From positions 1 through 64,000 of the forward strand of contig NZ_QXGH01000034.1 in NCBI RefSeq assembly GCF_003515065.1: 64,000 nucleotides of DNA, given 5' to 3'. A program made the position numbers and the translations under genes. The notes beneath the pieces were generated by a model. The model was not told where the DNA came from, did not search any database, and saw nothing but the letters and a program-made list of their open reading frames with translations. Of the stretch, positions 54,198 through 64,000 are shown piece by piece. The stretch is from Nocardioides immobilis. Lineage in GTDB: Bacteria; Actinomycetota; Actinomycetes; Propionibacteriales; Nocardioidaceae. Within the stretch, counting starts at the first letter, position 1. Every line of letters starts with the position of its first letter.

Positions 54198-56081
54198 TCA
54201 GAGCGGGAGGCCGCCGGTGTCCGCATAGGCCATCAGCCGCTCGGCCAGGTAGCCGCCGTCGTCGTCGGCCGACGTGGCCGTCCGGCCCTGGTCACCGGCG
54301 TTCGTGACGCCGTCTCCCGCGGCGTCGCACGGACAGGTCGTGTTGTGCCGGCCGCCGTCCACCCCGAAGACGATGCCCATCGCGCCGGCGTCACGCAGCG
54401 CGACGAGGTTGGCGAAGTCGTCGCCGGCGAGGATCCACTCGGCCCAGCTGTCCTGGAAGTGGAACTCGGAGTTGTCGAGGGTCCGGTAGACGGAGTTGCC
54501 GACCGGCACGTTGTCGAGGATGACCCGGGTGTCGGTGGCCGTGCTGATGCCCTCCACCCACGTCAGCAGCCGGTCGAAGAAGCGGTCGTCCGGGATGTAC
54601 TGCTCGCCGCGGGAGCCGCCCTCGTCGTACACCATGATGTTGTCGAGGTAGTCGAACCGCGCGCCGAGCGTCGCGTAGGACTCGCCGAACGACGCGGCCC
54701 ACTCCGCCGCCTGCGCCTCCGTGGGCAGGTCAGGGATGAAGTCGTTGTTGATCTGCCACGGCGAGACGGTCAGCCCGATCCGGACCTGCGGTGCCAGCTC
54801 GTCGCGGAGGGTGATCCAGGCCTGCGCCCAGCCGGCGAACGTGTCCGGGAGGCCGGCCAGCCCCTCGACGCCCGTCTCAGCGACCGCGAACGGGATGGTG
54901 GTGGCGTCCGGCGAGCCGGAGAGCAGCTCGCCGGCCACGTCCTGCTCGATGAGCAGCTCGACCGGCGCGCCGGCGCTGCCGAGCTCCCTCAGCAGGTCGC
55001 GGACGTTCGTCCAGTAGGTCGCCATCTCGTCGGTGTCCTGCACCAGGTCGAGCAGGTCACCGCCGCCGGCCTCCCCGCCGTCCTGGCCGGTCAGGCGGAG
55101 CGCGTAGTACTGCACCCGTGCGGGGATGCCGGCCGCGACCAGGTCACGAACCCGCGCGCCGGTCGGCTGCGGACCGGACTCGGCCTGGGCGTGGGGTGAC
55201 TGCGGGTCGCCACCCGCGAAGACCTCGGTGGCCACCCCCTGGCCGAACCGCGCCGCGATCGACGACGTCAGCTCCGCAGGGAGCCGGACGGTGAACTCGA
55301 ACGTCTGCGGGAACCCGGATGGCAGCGCGGGCAGGCCGCTCGGTGGGGCGGGCATGCTGGTTCCGCCGCTGCCCGCATCCTGTCCGGACTCGGTGCGTCC
55401 TGCCTCGTCCCGGGCCTCCTCCGGCTGGTCGCCGTCACCGAGCAGCACGACGCCGACGACCACGCCGACGGCGAGGGCCAGGAGGACGGCGATGATCGCG
55501 ACGAGGCGGCCGCGGCCCTTGCCGCCGGACGGTGTCGTCGGGGGACCGGCCGGGGGCCGGGTCACGGTCGCGTCGGTCGCGGGCAGGGGCGCCGGTGTGG
55601 ACGGGGACGCGGGCGGAGCCGGTACGTCGGCGCTCGGGCTGATGAACGTGCTCTCGAACCCGTCGGGGCTCAGCGCCGGCGGGGGTGCGGCCGCGGGCTC
55701 CGACTCGGCTTCCGTGGCAGCGGGCTTGCCGAGGGCGGACGGCCGGGTCGTGACCCGCCCGACGCCGGCCAGGCCGCGGGCGTATGCCAGGGCGGACAGC
55801 GCCCAGCGGGCGCCGTCGGTCTCCACCGTTCCCCGGTCACGGGACAGCCGCTCGGCCTCGAGCGCGATCGCTGTCGACGGGTCGGCGTGGATCTCGAGCT
55901 GCGCGACCAGACGCTGGAAGGAACCGGTCGCGATCGCGTCGACCAGCAGGCGTCGCTCGCCGGTCGTGGCCGCACCCTCAGGGACGAAGTCGTCGAACGC
56001 CCCCCGGAAGGTGTCCGCGTCATCGAAGACCTGGGGACCGACCTGCGTGAAGAGCTCGCGAAGCTCGTCCTGAAGCGGCAC
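54198..56081 (-). CDS. Membrane-anchored putative glycosyl-hydrolase-like protein (paralogue 2)
   Basis: A 627-residue protein. N-terminal domain (~1-110, MPLQDELRELFTQVGPQVFD ... RDRGTVETDGARWALSALAYA) is paralogous to the downstream gene. After a proline/alanine linker there is one transmembrane helix (LVAIIAVLLALAVGVVVGVVLL). The 400-residue outer part includes GLTVSPWQINNDFIPDLPTE, YLDNIMVYDEGG and DAGAMGIVFGVDGG, which look like a TIM-barrel hydrolase, but no catalytic pair could be assigned with confidence. ATG 56081. Confidence 0.8.
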   Translation of the reverse strand: MPLQDELRELFTQVGPQVFDDADTFRGAFDDFVPEGAATTGERRLLVDAIATGSFQRLVAQLEIHADPSTAIALEAERLSRDRGTVETDGARWALSALAYARGLAGVGRVTTRPSALGKPAATEAESEPAAAPPPALSPDGFESTFISPSADVPAPPASPSTPAPLPATDATVTRPPAGPPTTPSGGKGRGRLVAIIAVLLALAVGVVVGVVLLGDGDQPEEARDEAGRTESGQDAGSGGTSMPAPPSGLPALPSGFPQTFEFTVRLPAELTSSIAARFGQGVATEVFAGGDPQSPHAQAESGPQPTGARVRDLVAAGIPARVQYYALRLTGQDGGEAGGGDLLDLVQDTDEMATYWTNVRDLLRELGSAGAPVELLIEQDVAGELLSGSPDATTIPFAVAETGVEGLAGLPDTFAGWAQAWITLRDELAPQVRIGLTVSPWQINNDFIPDLPTEAQAAEWAASFGESYATLGARFDYLDNIMVYDEGGSRGEQYIPDDRFFDRLLTWVEGISTATDTRVILDNVPVGNSVYRTLDNSEFHFQDSWAEWILAGDDFANLVALRDAGAMGIVFGVDGGRHNTTCPCDAAGDGVTNAGDQGRTATSADDDGGYLAERLMAYADTGGLPL

Positions 56082-56120
56082 GCCAGCGATGCTACTCGCG
56101 GGCGACCCCCGCGGAATCGC

Positions 56121-56420
56121 TCAATCGAACAGTTCGCTGAGCCAGCTCTCCTTCTTGCGCTTCTTGTAGTAGCCCTGCTGCTGGGGCGGGTACTGCGGCG
56201 CGCGGCGGTCGTCGTACCGGTCGTACTGCGCCGGCTGGGGTGCCTGTGGCGCCTGCGGGGCGGGCGGTGCGACCGGCTGCTCCATCGACACGGACCGGTC
56301 GATGATCTTGTCGAGCTCGCCCCGGTCGAGCCACACGCCTCGGCACTCCGGGCAGTAGTCGATCTCGATCCCGCTCCGCTCGCTCATCACCAGCGTGGTC
56401 TCGTCGTTCGGGCAGCGCAT
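56121..56420 (-). CDS. TFIIB-type zinc-ribbon protein
   Basis: A 99-residue protein. MRCPNDETTLVMSERSGIEI and DYCPECRGVWLDRGELDKII give a zinc ribbon (C-x2... C-x2-C). The rest is Pro/Gln/Ala-rich, ending in a basic KKRKKESWLSELFD. ATG 56420; a longer frame upstream has no family match. Similar small proteins are common and of unknown function; it may bind nucleic acid or protein. Confidence 0.85.
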   Translation of the reverse strand: MRCPNDETTLVMSERSGIEIDYCPECRGVWLDRGELDKIIDRSVSMEQPVAPPAPQAPQAPQPAQYDRYDDRRAPQYPPQQQGYYKKRKKESWLSELFD

Positions 56421-56577
56421 CGGGTCTCCTCGTGCGTCGGGGGCTACTCCGTGTCCAACGTAGCCGGAGACGCGTGGGTTCCCGGTGCGGTGGGGTCCGC
56501 TGGGACCGTTGCCGGGTCGTCGGCCCCTGTCTAGTGTGAGTGGACTTGTCTGGATATCGAGCGCTCGGGAGCAACAG

Positions 56578-58050
56578 ATGTCGATGGATCGCAGGACTCT
56601 GGTGAAGTCTGCCGCCGCATTCACCGCGGCCGGCCCGTTCGCGGGACTCGCGGTGTCGGACGCGGTCCAGGCGCCGCCGGAGGCCGCGGCGCTGGTGGCG
56701 GTGAGGGACAAGCGTGACGGTGTGGTCCGGCTGCATCTTCCCCGCGGGTTCAACTACCGCTCGTTCCACGACACGGAGGCTCCGGTGGTGCTCACCGACG
56801 GCACCCTCCTGCCGGGTCGCCACGACGGCATGGGCGCCTTCGCGGGGCCGGACGACAGCGTGATCCTCGTCCGCAACCACGAGGTCAACAACCCGCGCCC
56901 GGCGTTCGGCCCGACGGGCACGACCGCCCCGGCGCCGTACGACGCCATGGCCGGCGCGGGCACCACGACGGTGCAGGTCACCCGGCGCGGTCAGGTGATC
57001 CGTTCGTTCACCAGCCTCAACGGCACGATGATGAACTGCTCCGGCGGCCAGATGCCGTGGGGAGCCTGGGTCACCTGCGAGGAGACCGTCAACGGCCCCG
57101 ACGTCGGCCCCGACTTCACCGGCGCCTCGAAGGTTCCGCTCACCCAGCCCCACGGCTACGTGTTCGAGGTGCCGGTCAGCCACCAGCCGGGCGAGGGGCA
57201 GTCCGCCCGCCAGCCGGTCCGCAGCGCGGGCCGGCTCGCCCACGAGGCCGTCTCGTTCGACCCGGAGGACGGCTACCTCTACCTCACGGAGGACAACTTC
57301 GCCTTCGCCTCGGGCTTCTACCGCTACCAGCCGCCGTCGCACCCGATGGAGGTCGGTCGGCTCGAGGACGGCGGCACGCTGCAGATGCTCAAGGTGGTCG
57401 GCATCGACAACGCCCACCTCGAGGGCGCGCAGCCGGCCGGCACGACGTACGACGTCGAGTGGGTCGACATCGCCGAGCCGGACGTGCTCTACCCCTACAC
57501 CCCGGGCCAGACCGCCTCGACGCCCAACGACACCGCGATCATCCACGTCAGCAGCCAGGGCTGGGAGCAGGGCGCCGCCTTCTTCTCGCGGCTCGAGGGC
57601 CAGGTGTACGACGACGGCGTCGTCTACTTCACCTCGACCCAGGGCGGCGGCCTGCCCGAGCCGGGCTCCCACAACCCTGCCGGTTTCGGCCGCGGCTCGG
57701 GCCAGGTGTGGGCCTACGACACCCGCGCCCAGACGCTGCGCGTGGTGTTCCAGTCGTCGGGCCCGCTCGAGCTCGACCTGCCCGACAACATCACCACCTC
57801 GGCGGCCGGGACGCTGGTCGTGTGCGAGGACAACGTCAACGACAATTTCATCCGCGGGCTCTCGCCGGACGGCTCGATCTGGGACATCGCGCTCAACCGG
57901 CTGCGCAGTGCTGCCGGCGCCGACCGGAGCAACGACGAGTTCGCCGGGTCGACGTTCAGCCCCGACGGCCACACGCTGTTCGTGAACATCCAGGCCAGTG
58001 CCGGCATGACGTTCGCGATCTGGGGGCCGTGGCGCTCGATCGGGGTGTAG
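56578..58050 (+). CDS. PhoX-like secreted phosphatase (DUF839)
   Basis: A 490-residue protein with a Tat signal (MDRRTLVKSAAAF) and a PhoX-type beta-propeller. Conserved blocks: HDGMGAFAG, VRNHEVNN, MNCSGGQMPWGAWVTCEE, RLAHEAVSFDPEDGYLYLTE and STFSPDGHTLFVN. PhoX enzymes are calcium- and iron-dependent alkaline phosphatases. ATG 56578 is preceded by CGGGAG at six bases. It converges with the fumarase gene. Confidence 0.9.
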   Translation: MSMDRRTLVKSAAAFTAAGPFAGLAVSDAVQAPPEAAALVAVRDKRDGVVRLHLPRGFNYRSFHDTEAPVVLTDGTLLPGRHDGMGAFAGPDDSVILVRNHEVNNPRPAFGPTGTTAPAPYDAMAGAGTTTVQVTRRGQVIRSFTSLNGTMMNCSGGQMPWGAWVTCEETVNGPDVGPDFTGASKVPLTQPHGYVFEVPVSHQPGEGQSARQPVRSAGRLAHEAVSFDPEDGYLYLTEDNFAFASGFYRYQPPSHPMEVGRLEDGGTLQMLKVVGIDNAHLEGAQPAGTTYDVEWVDIAEPDVLYPYTPGQTASTPNDTAIIHVSSQGWEQGAAFFSRLEGQVYDDGVVYFTSTQGGGLPEPGSHNPAGFGRGSGQVWAYDTRAQTLRVVFQSSGPLELDLPDNITTSAAGTLVVCEDNVNDNFIRGLSPDGSIWDIALNRLRSAAGADRSNDEFAGSTFSPDGHTLFVNIQASAGMTFAIWGPWRSIGV

Positions 58051-58061
58051 GCATTGCTGGA

Positions 58062-59747
<1,686 letters not shown>

Positions 59748-59753
59748 GAGAGA

Positions 59754-62700
59754 TCAGGATACGCCGATCGACCGAGGGGTGTGTCCGGAGACCACGACGG
59801 GGGACTGCGTGCGGATGAACGTCTCGATTTCCGCCGGGGGCAGTGCCGTCGAGTAGAGGAAGCCCTGTGCGGAGCCGCAACCCAGCCGGAGCAACGTCGT
59901 GCGCTGCTGCTCGGTCTCCACGCCCTCGGCCACGAGGTCGAAGCCGAAGGTCTCCCCGAGGCGGATGATCGCCTCGACCAAGGCCTCGTCGTCGGGGGAG
60001 TGGCCGAGTCCCGCGACGAAGCTGCGGTCGATCTTCAGGGTGCTCACCGGGAACCTCCGCAGGTAGCCGAGAGCGGCGTAGCCGGTGCCGAAGTCGTCGA
60101 CGGCGAGACGTACGCCGAGCTCGTGCAGCTCGGTCATCGCCAGGCTGATCCTCGGGTCCCGGCCGGCGAGGATGCGTTCGGTGATCTCCAGGACGAGGGC
60201 TCCGGCCGGGAGGTCGTGCCGCTCGAGTGCGGAGACCACCGTGCTGACGAAGCCGGGTTGGGCGAACTCCCGCGGGGTGACGTTGACGTTCATCCTGAGG
60301 CCGCCACCCGTCGGTGAGCTCCGCTGCCACTCGGCCGCCTGGGCGATCGCTCGGTCGATGACCCATTCCCCGACGGCGACGGCGAGGTCGCTCTCCTCCA
60401 CGACGGCGATGAAGTCACTGGGCATCAGCAGTCCGCGCTCGGGGTGCTGCCACCGCAGCAGGGCCTCCACGCCGATCACGGCGCCGGTCTCGAGCGCCAC
60501 CACCGGCTGGTAGTGCAGCACGAGCTCGTCCCGTGCGATGGCCCGGCCGAGCTCGCGCGCCGTACGGGCGCGCAGCTCCATGATGTCGATCAGCTCCGGG
60601 CGGAACAGCTGTGCCACGCCCTTGCCGGCGTCCTTCGCGGCGTACATCGCGAGGTCCGCCTGGAGCAGCAGCTCCGACGCGTGCGCGCCGAAGGTGTTGG
60701 TGGTGACGCCGACGCTCGCCCCGGCAGTGACCACCTCGCCGGCGATGTCGAACGGCACGCTGAGGTGCCGGATCAAGCGCTCGGCGATCTCGCGGGCCTC
60801 CTTCTCGCTCTTCAGCCCCGTGGCGAGGATGGCGAACTCGTCGCCACCGAGACGTGCACAGGAGTCCAGCGGGCGCAGCACGGTCTGCAGTCTCCGGGCG
60901 ACATGGCTCAGTAGCGCGTCCCCAGCGGCGTGCCCGCGGGTGTCGTTGATGACCTTGAAGTCGTCGAGGTCGATGAGGATCACGGCCAGCTCCACCTCGT
61001 TCCGCCCCGTACGCGAGAGGGCGCGCTCGACCCGGTCGAGGAACATGGTCCGGTTGGGCAGCTGGGTCAGCGAGTCGTGGTAGGCCTGGAACTGCAGGTC
61101 GCTCTCGAGCCTGCGCCGCTCGGTGATGTCGTGGAGCGTGACCACGACGCCGCCGAGGCTCGGGTCGTCCATCAGGTTGCGGCACGAGACCTCGAACTGG
61201 CGGATATCACCCGCAGCGTCCGGGATGCGCCACTCGTCGGCCGGCTCGACACCGGCCTCCACCCCCCGTTTCAGCACGCGGTCGAGCAGGTTGCGGGCTG
61301 CCTTCGCGTCGCCATGGGCCACCATCGAGTCGATGGGCCGGTCCCTCGACTCCGATGCGTCCCAGCCGAGCACCGCTGTGGCCGAGGGTGTGGCGTACCG
61401 CAACCGCAGCCGTCGGTCGACCACGAGGATGATGTCGGCGGCGTTCTGGAACAACGACCGGTAGTGTGCCTCGCTCCTGCGCTCGGCGACCTGCTCGGTG
61501 AGCTCGATACTGTCGAGCGCGAGCACCATCTGCGACGCCAGGCTGCAGATCGGGTCGACGCTCTCCGGGCGGTCGACCGATGGCCCGCTGATCACCAGCA
61601 GTCCGCTGATCTGCTCGTCCCGGATCATCGCGGCGAGCAGGACGGTCGCCTCCGGGCCCAGCGCTGCGGCGAACGCCGGACCACAGTCGGCCGCAGACGT
61701 GAGGACGAACTGCTGCCGGCGCAGCTCACCCTCGTGCCGTTGCAGCAGCTGGTCGAGGGACTCGTCCTTCGACTCCTCGTCCCCGGCGGAGTCGAACACC
61801 AGCCGCAGGGGCGACCCGGTGGCGACGAGCAGCCGGGTCGGAGGGCGGGTGATCTCGCCGATCGCGGTGAGGGCGACGTGGAACACCGTGTCCGGGTCCG
61901 AGGCGGCCACGAGCGCTTCGCCCGTGCGCCGCATGGAGGTCTCGCGGTGCGCGGCGCGACTCGCCGTGTGAACGAGCCCGGTGAAGCGGAGGGACACCAG
62001 CAGGAAGAGAACGGCCGAGCCCGCTGCGGTGACCGGCAGGTCGGCGGTCCCCTGCGAGATGCCCCAGATCTGCAGACCGGGTACGGCGAGCGGGATGAGC
62101 GTGAAGAAGAGCAATCTGCGGGGCGACGATGTGGGCGATTTCGGCCGCACGGGATCGGTGAGTCGCGTCATGTCCGGGGACAGCGCGGCAGCTCCCCAGG
62201 CGCCGTAGAAGAGCACCCAGCCCAGGTCCAGGACGCCGCCGGTGGACCAGGTCCCGTTCAGCTGGCCGAGACCGTAGACGACGTCGGAGGCGAGCAGGCC
62301 CACCGTGCCGATGCTGAGCAGCCACAGCGACCGTGGACGACGATCACCCCCGATCATCAGTCGTGCCAGCACGGCGAGGATCATCACGTCGCCCAGCGGG
62401 TAGCCGATCGAGACCGCCTTCTGGAGCCAGGTGAGCGTGGGGTCCTGCACGTAGGGTTCGACCAGGTAGACCCACACCAGGAGCCCGACGGCCACGGTGA
62501 CGATGGCCGCGTCGATGACCGCGGCCTTGTCGCCGAGAGGGGTGGTCAGCCGGACCAGCACCAGCAGCCCGCCCGCGATCAGGGGGTACATCGCCAGGTA
62601 GATCGCGTCCGCGGCGGAGGGGAACGGGTTCTCCTCCCCGAGCACGCTGGCCATCACGTCGTAGGTGGTGTCGCCGAGCATCAGCGCCGCCACCCCGGCG

Positions 62701-62960
62701 CTTGCCAGCCACCACGGCAGCTGGCGGCGGGGTCGGTTCACCCTGATGCCCACCACGAGGCCGACGAGTGACAGCAGGCCGATGGCGGCCCACAGGTAGC
62801 GAGGTGGCTCGGGCAGCGCGATGTACACCGCGTACAGCGGCGCCGCCACCATCAGGTAGAGGCGGAGCCAGGGTCGGGGCGTCGATCGCCCGGGGAGCGA
62901 GTCCCCGTGCTGATCAGGCCCTCGTTCGGAAACGAGGGGCGCCATCGCCAGTTCGGCCAT
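59754..62960 (-). CDS. Membrane-bound GGDEF-EAL cyclic di-GMP protein with PAS/GAF-like sensors
   Basis: A 1068-residue protein. About nine transmembrane helices (~35-350), a GAF-like region (~370-530), a PAS domain (~550-640), GGDEF (ARLGGDEFAILA, ~700) and EAL (GVEALLRWQHP ~830; VDDFGTGYAALGYL ~950; VAEGVET ~990). GGDEF is intact, and RPLD five residues before it is an inhibitory I-site. The EAL metal residues are also intact. It can in principle both make and break cyclic di-GMP. ATG 62960. Six bases from the fumarase start. Confidence 0.93.
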   Translation of the reverse strand: MAELAMAPLVSERGPDQHGDSLPGRSTPRPWLRLYLMVAAPLYAVYIALPEPPRYLWAAIGLLSLVGLVVGIRVNRPRRQLPWWLASAGVAALMLGDTTYDVMASVLGEENPFPSAADAIYLAMYPLIAGGLLVLVRLTTPLGDKAAVIDAAIVTVAVGLLVWVYLVEPYVQDPTLTWLQKAVSIGYPLGDVMILAVLARLMIGGDRRPRSLWLLSIGTVGLLASDVVYGLGQLNGTWSTGGVLDLGWVLFYGAWGAAALSPDMTRLTDPVRPKSPTSSPRRLLFFTLIPLAVPGLQIWGISQGTADLPVTAAGSAVLFLLVSLRFTGLVHTASRAAHRETSMRRTGEALVAASDPDTVFHVALTAIGEITRPPTRLLVATGSPLRLVFDSAGDEESKDESLDQLLQRHEGELRRQQFVLTSAADCGPAFAAALGPEATVLLAAMIRDEQISGLLVISGPSVDRPESVDPICSLASQMVLALDSIELTEQVAERRSEAHYRSLFQNAADIILVVDRRLRLRYATPSATAVLGWDASESRDRPIDSMVAHGDAKAARNLLDRVLKRGVEAGVEPADEWRIPDAAGDIRQFEVSCRNLMDDPSLGGVVVTLHDITERRRLESDLQFQAYHDSLTQLPNRTMFLDRVERALSRTGRNEVELAVILIDLDDFKVINDTRGHAAGDALLSHVARRLQTVLRPLDSCARLGGDEFAILATGLKSEKEAREIAERLIRHLSVPFDIAGEVVTAGASVGVTTNTFGAHASELLLQADLAMYAAKDAGKGVAQLFRPELIDIMELRARTARELGRAIARDELVLHYQPVVALETGAVIGVEALLRWQHPERGLLMPSDFIAVVEESDLAVAVGEWVIDRAIAQAAEWQRSSPTGGGLRMNVNVTPREFAQPGFVSTVVSALERHDLPAGALVLEITERILAGRDPRISLAMTELHELGVRLAVDDFGTGYAALGYLRRFPVSTLKIDRSFVAGLGHSPDDEALVEAIIRLGETFGFDLVAEGVETEQQRTTLLRLGCGSAQGFLYSTALPPAEIETFIRTQSPVVVSGHTPRSIGVS

Positions 62961-63107
62961 CGTCTTTCCCCTGCGGTCGTCGGTCCGTGGTCTTACCCCC
63001 GTTCACCATCGGTGACAGAGCGCACGAGGGCGACCTTTCCCGCAGACCAAGGCCCCTTTGTTTCCTCGATCCAGTCAGGAAGAGCCTGACGGTCTGGTCA
63101 TTTCGGG

Positions 63108-63527
63108 CTAGAGATCCGTGTCAGGGCGTGGCGGGGCGCCGCGCGGCCGGCGCCGTACGGCGAACCAGGCCGCGCCGGCCGCAGCCACGGCCAGGAGCAG
63201 CCAGATCGACCAGGCCAACCAGGGCGGCTCCGTGCTGGCCACCTGGTCCCCGTCGGTCCAGATCGTCGTCTCCTCGAACGCCTGGAACCGCTTGCCACAC
63301 AGCTGGTGCCAGGCCGTGTGGCGCTCGCCGTCGCGGTCCCAGCTGAAGCCGTACCGCCACTCGTCGCCGATCAGGCAGTGCCCGGACTCCCCGACAGCGA
63401 CCACCCGGGCATCCGTCTTCTCGGTCCGGAACAAGACGTGGGAGACCCCGCCCAGCAACGGCACCGAGGCGACGACGATCGCGAGGAACACCGCAGCGAC
63501 GACAGCCAGGGTGCGGGTCCGGGTCAT
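63108..63527 (-). CDS. Small membrane protein, hypothetical
   Basis: A 139-residue protein with two hydrophobic helices (LAVVAAVFLAIVVASVPLLG near the N-terminus and LAWSIWLLLAVAAAGAAWFAV near the C-terminus) flanking an extracytoplasmic segment with two cysteines (GHCLIGDEW and QLCGKRFQ). Ends in a basic arginine tail. ATG 63527. No family recognised. It is divergent from the flavin monooxygenase. Confidence 0.75.
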   Translation of the reverse strand: MTRTRTLAVVAAVFLAIVVASVPLLGGVSHVLFRTEKTDARVVAVGESGHCLIGDEWRYGFSWDRDGERHTAWHQLCGKRFQAFEETTIWTDGDQVASTEPPWLAWSIWLLLAVAAAGAAWFAVRRRPRGAPPRPDTDL

Positions 63528-63575
63528 GGCTGACTTTCTACGGCATACCTGCCGCGCCATCGTTGTTCCCCTCTC

Positions 63576-64000
63576 ATGCATGTGTCCGACTCCCTCGTGA
63601 TCGGTGCCGGCCAGGCCGGTCTGTCGGCGTCGTACCACCTCCGCCGGCTCGGCCTCGACCACGTGGTGCTCGACGCGGACCCGGACCCGGGCGGTGCGTG
63701 GCGGCACCGCTGGGACTCGCTCACGATGGACGACGTCCACGGAGTCGCCGACCTGCCGGACTCGGCCGCGCCGGGTCGTGGCGGCGATCGCGCCAACGCG
63801 GTGATCCCGGACTGGTTCGGCGACTACGAGCGCGCGCACGACCTGCCGGTGCTCCGGCCGGTGCGCGTCGACCGGGTCGAGAGCGTCGGTGACCTGCTCG
63901 TGGTCCGCGCCGGCGACCGCTCCTGGACGACCCGCACCCTGGTCAACGCGACCGGCACCTGGACCCAGCCGTTCGTGCCGTACTACCCCGGGGGCGACAC
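63576..64000 (+). CDS. FAD-dependent monooxygenase-like oxidoreductase (5' part)
   Basis: The frame starts at ATG 63576 (MHVSDSLVIGAGQAGLSASY), with the dinucleotide-binding GAGQAGLSA, then DPGGAWRHRWDSLTMDDVHG, typical of the flavin-containing monooxygenase superfamily. The gene runs off the window edge after about 140 residues (NATGTWTQPFVPYYPGG, the conserved ATGT element). The C-terminal domains and substrate cannot be seen. GTG 63582 is another possible start. Confidence 0.88.
   Translation, partial: MHVSDSLVIGAGQAGLSASYHLRRLGLDHVVLDADPDPGGAWRHRWDSLTMDDVHGVADLPDSAAPGRGGDRANAVIPDWFGDYERAHDLPVLRPVRVDRVESVGDLLVVRAGDRSWTTRTLVNATGTWTQPFVPYYPGGD

Overview
This window comes from a very GC-rich actinobacterial chromosome. 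The closest match is the Nocardioidaceae (Nocardioides or a relative). That placement is an inference from the strong G/C bias at third codon positions, frequent GTG starts, mycothiol-type enzymes, DUF3027/DUF2530 genes, a LemA-DUF2207 pair, GTG-started ribosomal and elongation-factor genes, and Nocardioides-like gene order. No rRNA, tRNA or CRISPR was found. About 65 genes are supported, most of them ordinary chromosomal housekeeping.

Layout. 1-480: wreckage of two insertion sequences, an IS256-type end sitting inside an IS481-type transposase gene. 0.5-6.5 kb: a sugar epimerase-like reductase, a secreted calcium-binding repeat protein, glmU and prs. 6.5-10.3 kb: a three-gene ABC exporter, and a mycothiol-type enzyme divergent from a MarR regulator across a dense palindromic operator. 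10.4-15.2 kb: rplY, pth, cysQ, and a DUF2207 plus LemA pair. 15.3-19.7 kb: AlkB, GntR/UTRA regulator, a type VII-like small/large gene pair, DUF4031, HD hydrolase, chorismate mutase. 20-26.5 kb: XPB-type helicase and a helicase-associated partner, divergent from a PP2C phosphatase and FHA protein. 26.5-33.1 kb: acetyltransferase, subtilisin-like protease, cold-shock protein, MFS transporter, DUF3027, methyltransferase, DUF2530. 33.1-36.4 kb: MarR, MFS and NCS2 purine permease. 36.5-40.9 kb: the str operon rpsL-rpsG-fusA-tuf, closed by a strong hairpin. 41-46 kb: DUF4190, trmB, a TPR protein, PIN-PhoH, and an AbiEi/DUF559-type protein bracketed by two identical palindromes. 46-51.7 kb: lytic transglycosylase, HIT-like protein, a serine-hydrolase protein with a repeat domain, fumC, and an ArsR-SRPBCC pair. 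51.7-56.1 kb: an ECF sigma factor with its membrane partner, then two paralogous membrane proteins that share an unrecognised N-terminal domain. 56.1-64 kb: zinc-ribbon protein, PhoX-like phosphatase, class I fumarase, a large GGDEF-EAL protein, a small membrane protein and the start of a flavin monooxygenase.

How the genes work together. The translation genes (rplY, pth, rpsL, rpsG, fusA, tuf, trmB) and metabolic genes (glmU, prs, cysQ, chorismate mutase, two fumarases) are the conserved core. Signalling runs through phospho-threonine (PP2C plus FHA), cyclic di-GMP (GGDEF-EAL) and a sigma factor with a membrane partner. The most unusual items are the palindrome-bracketed nuclease-like gene (44.7-45.9 kb), the paralogous membrane proteins with a shared unknown domain (53.2-56.1 kb), the repeat-plus-beta-lactamase-fold secreted protein (47.4-49.3 kb), the MFS gene with no normal start codon (33.6 kb), and several perfect extragenic palindromes.
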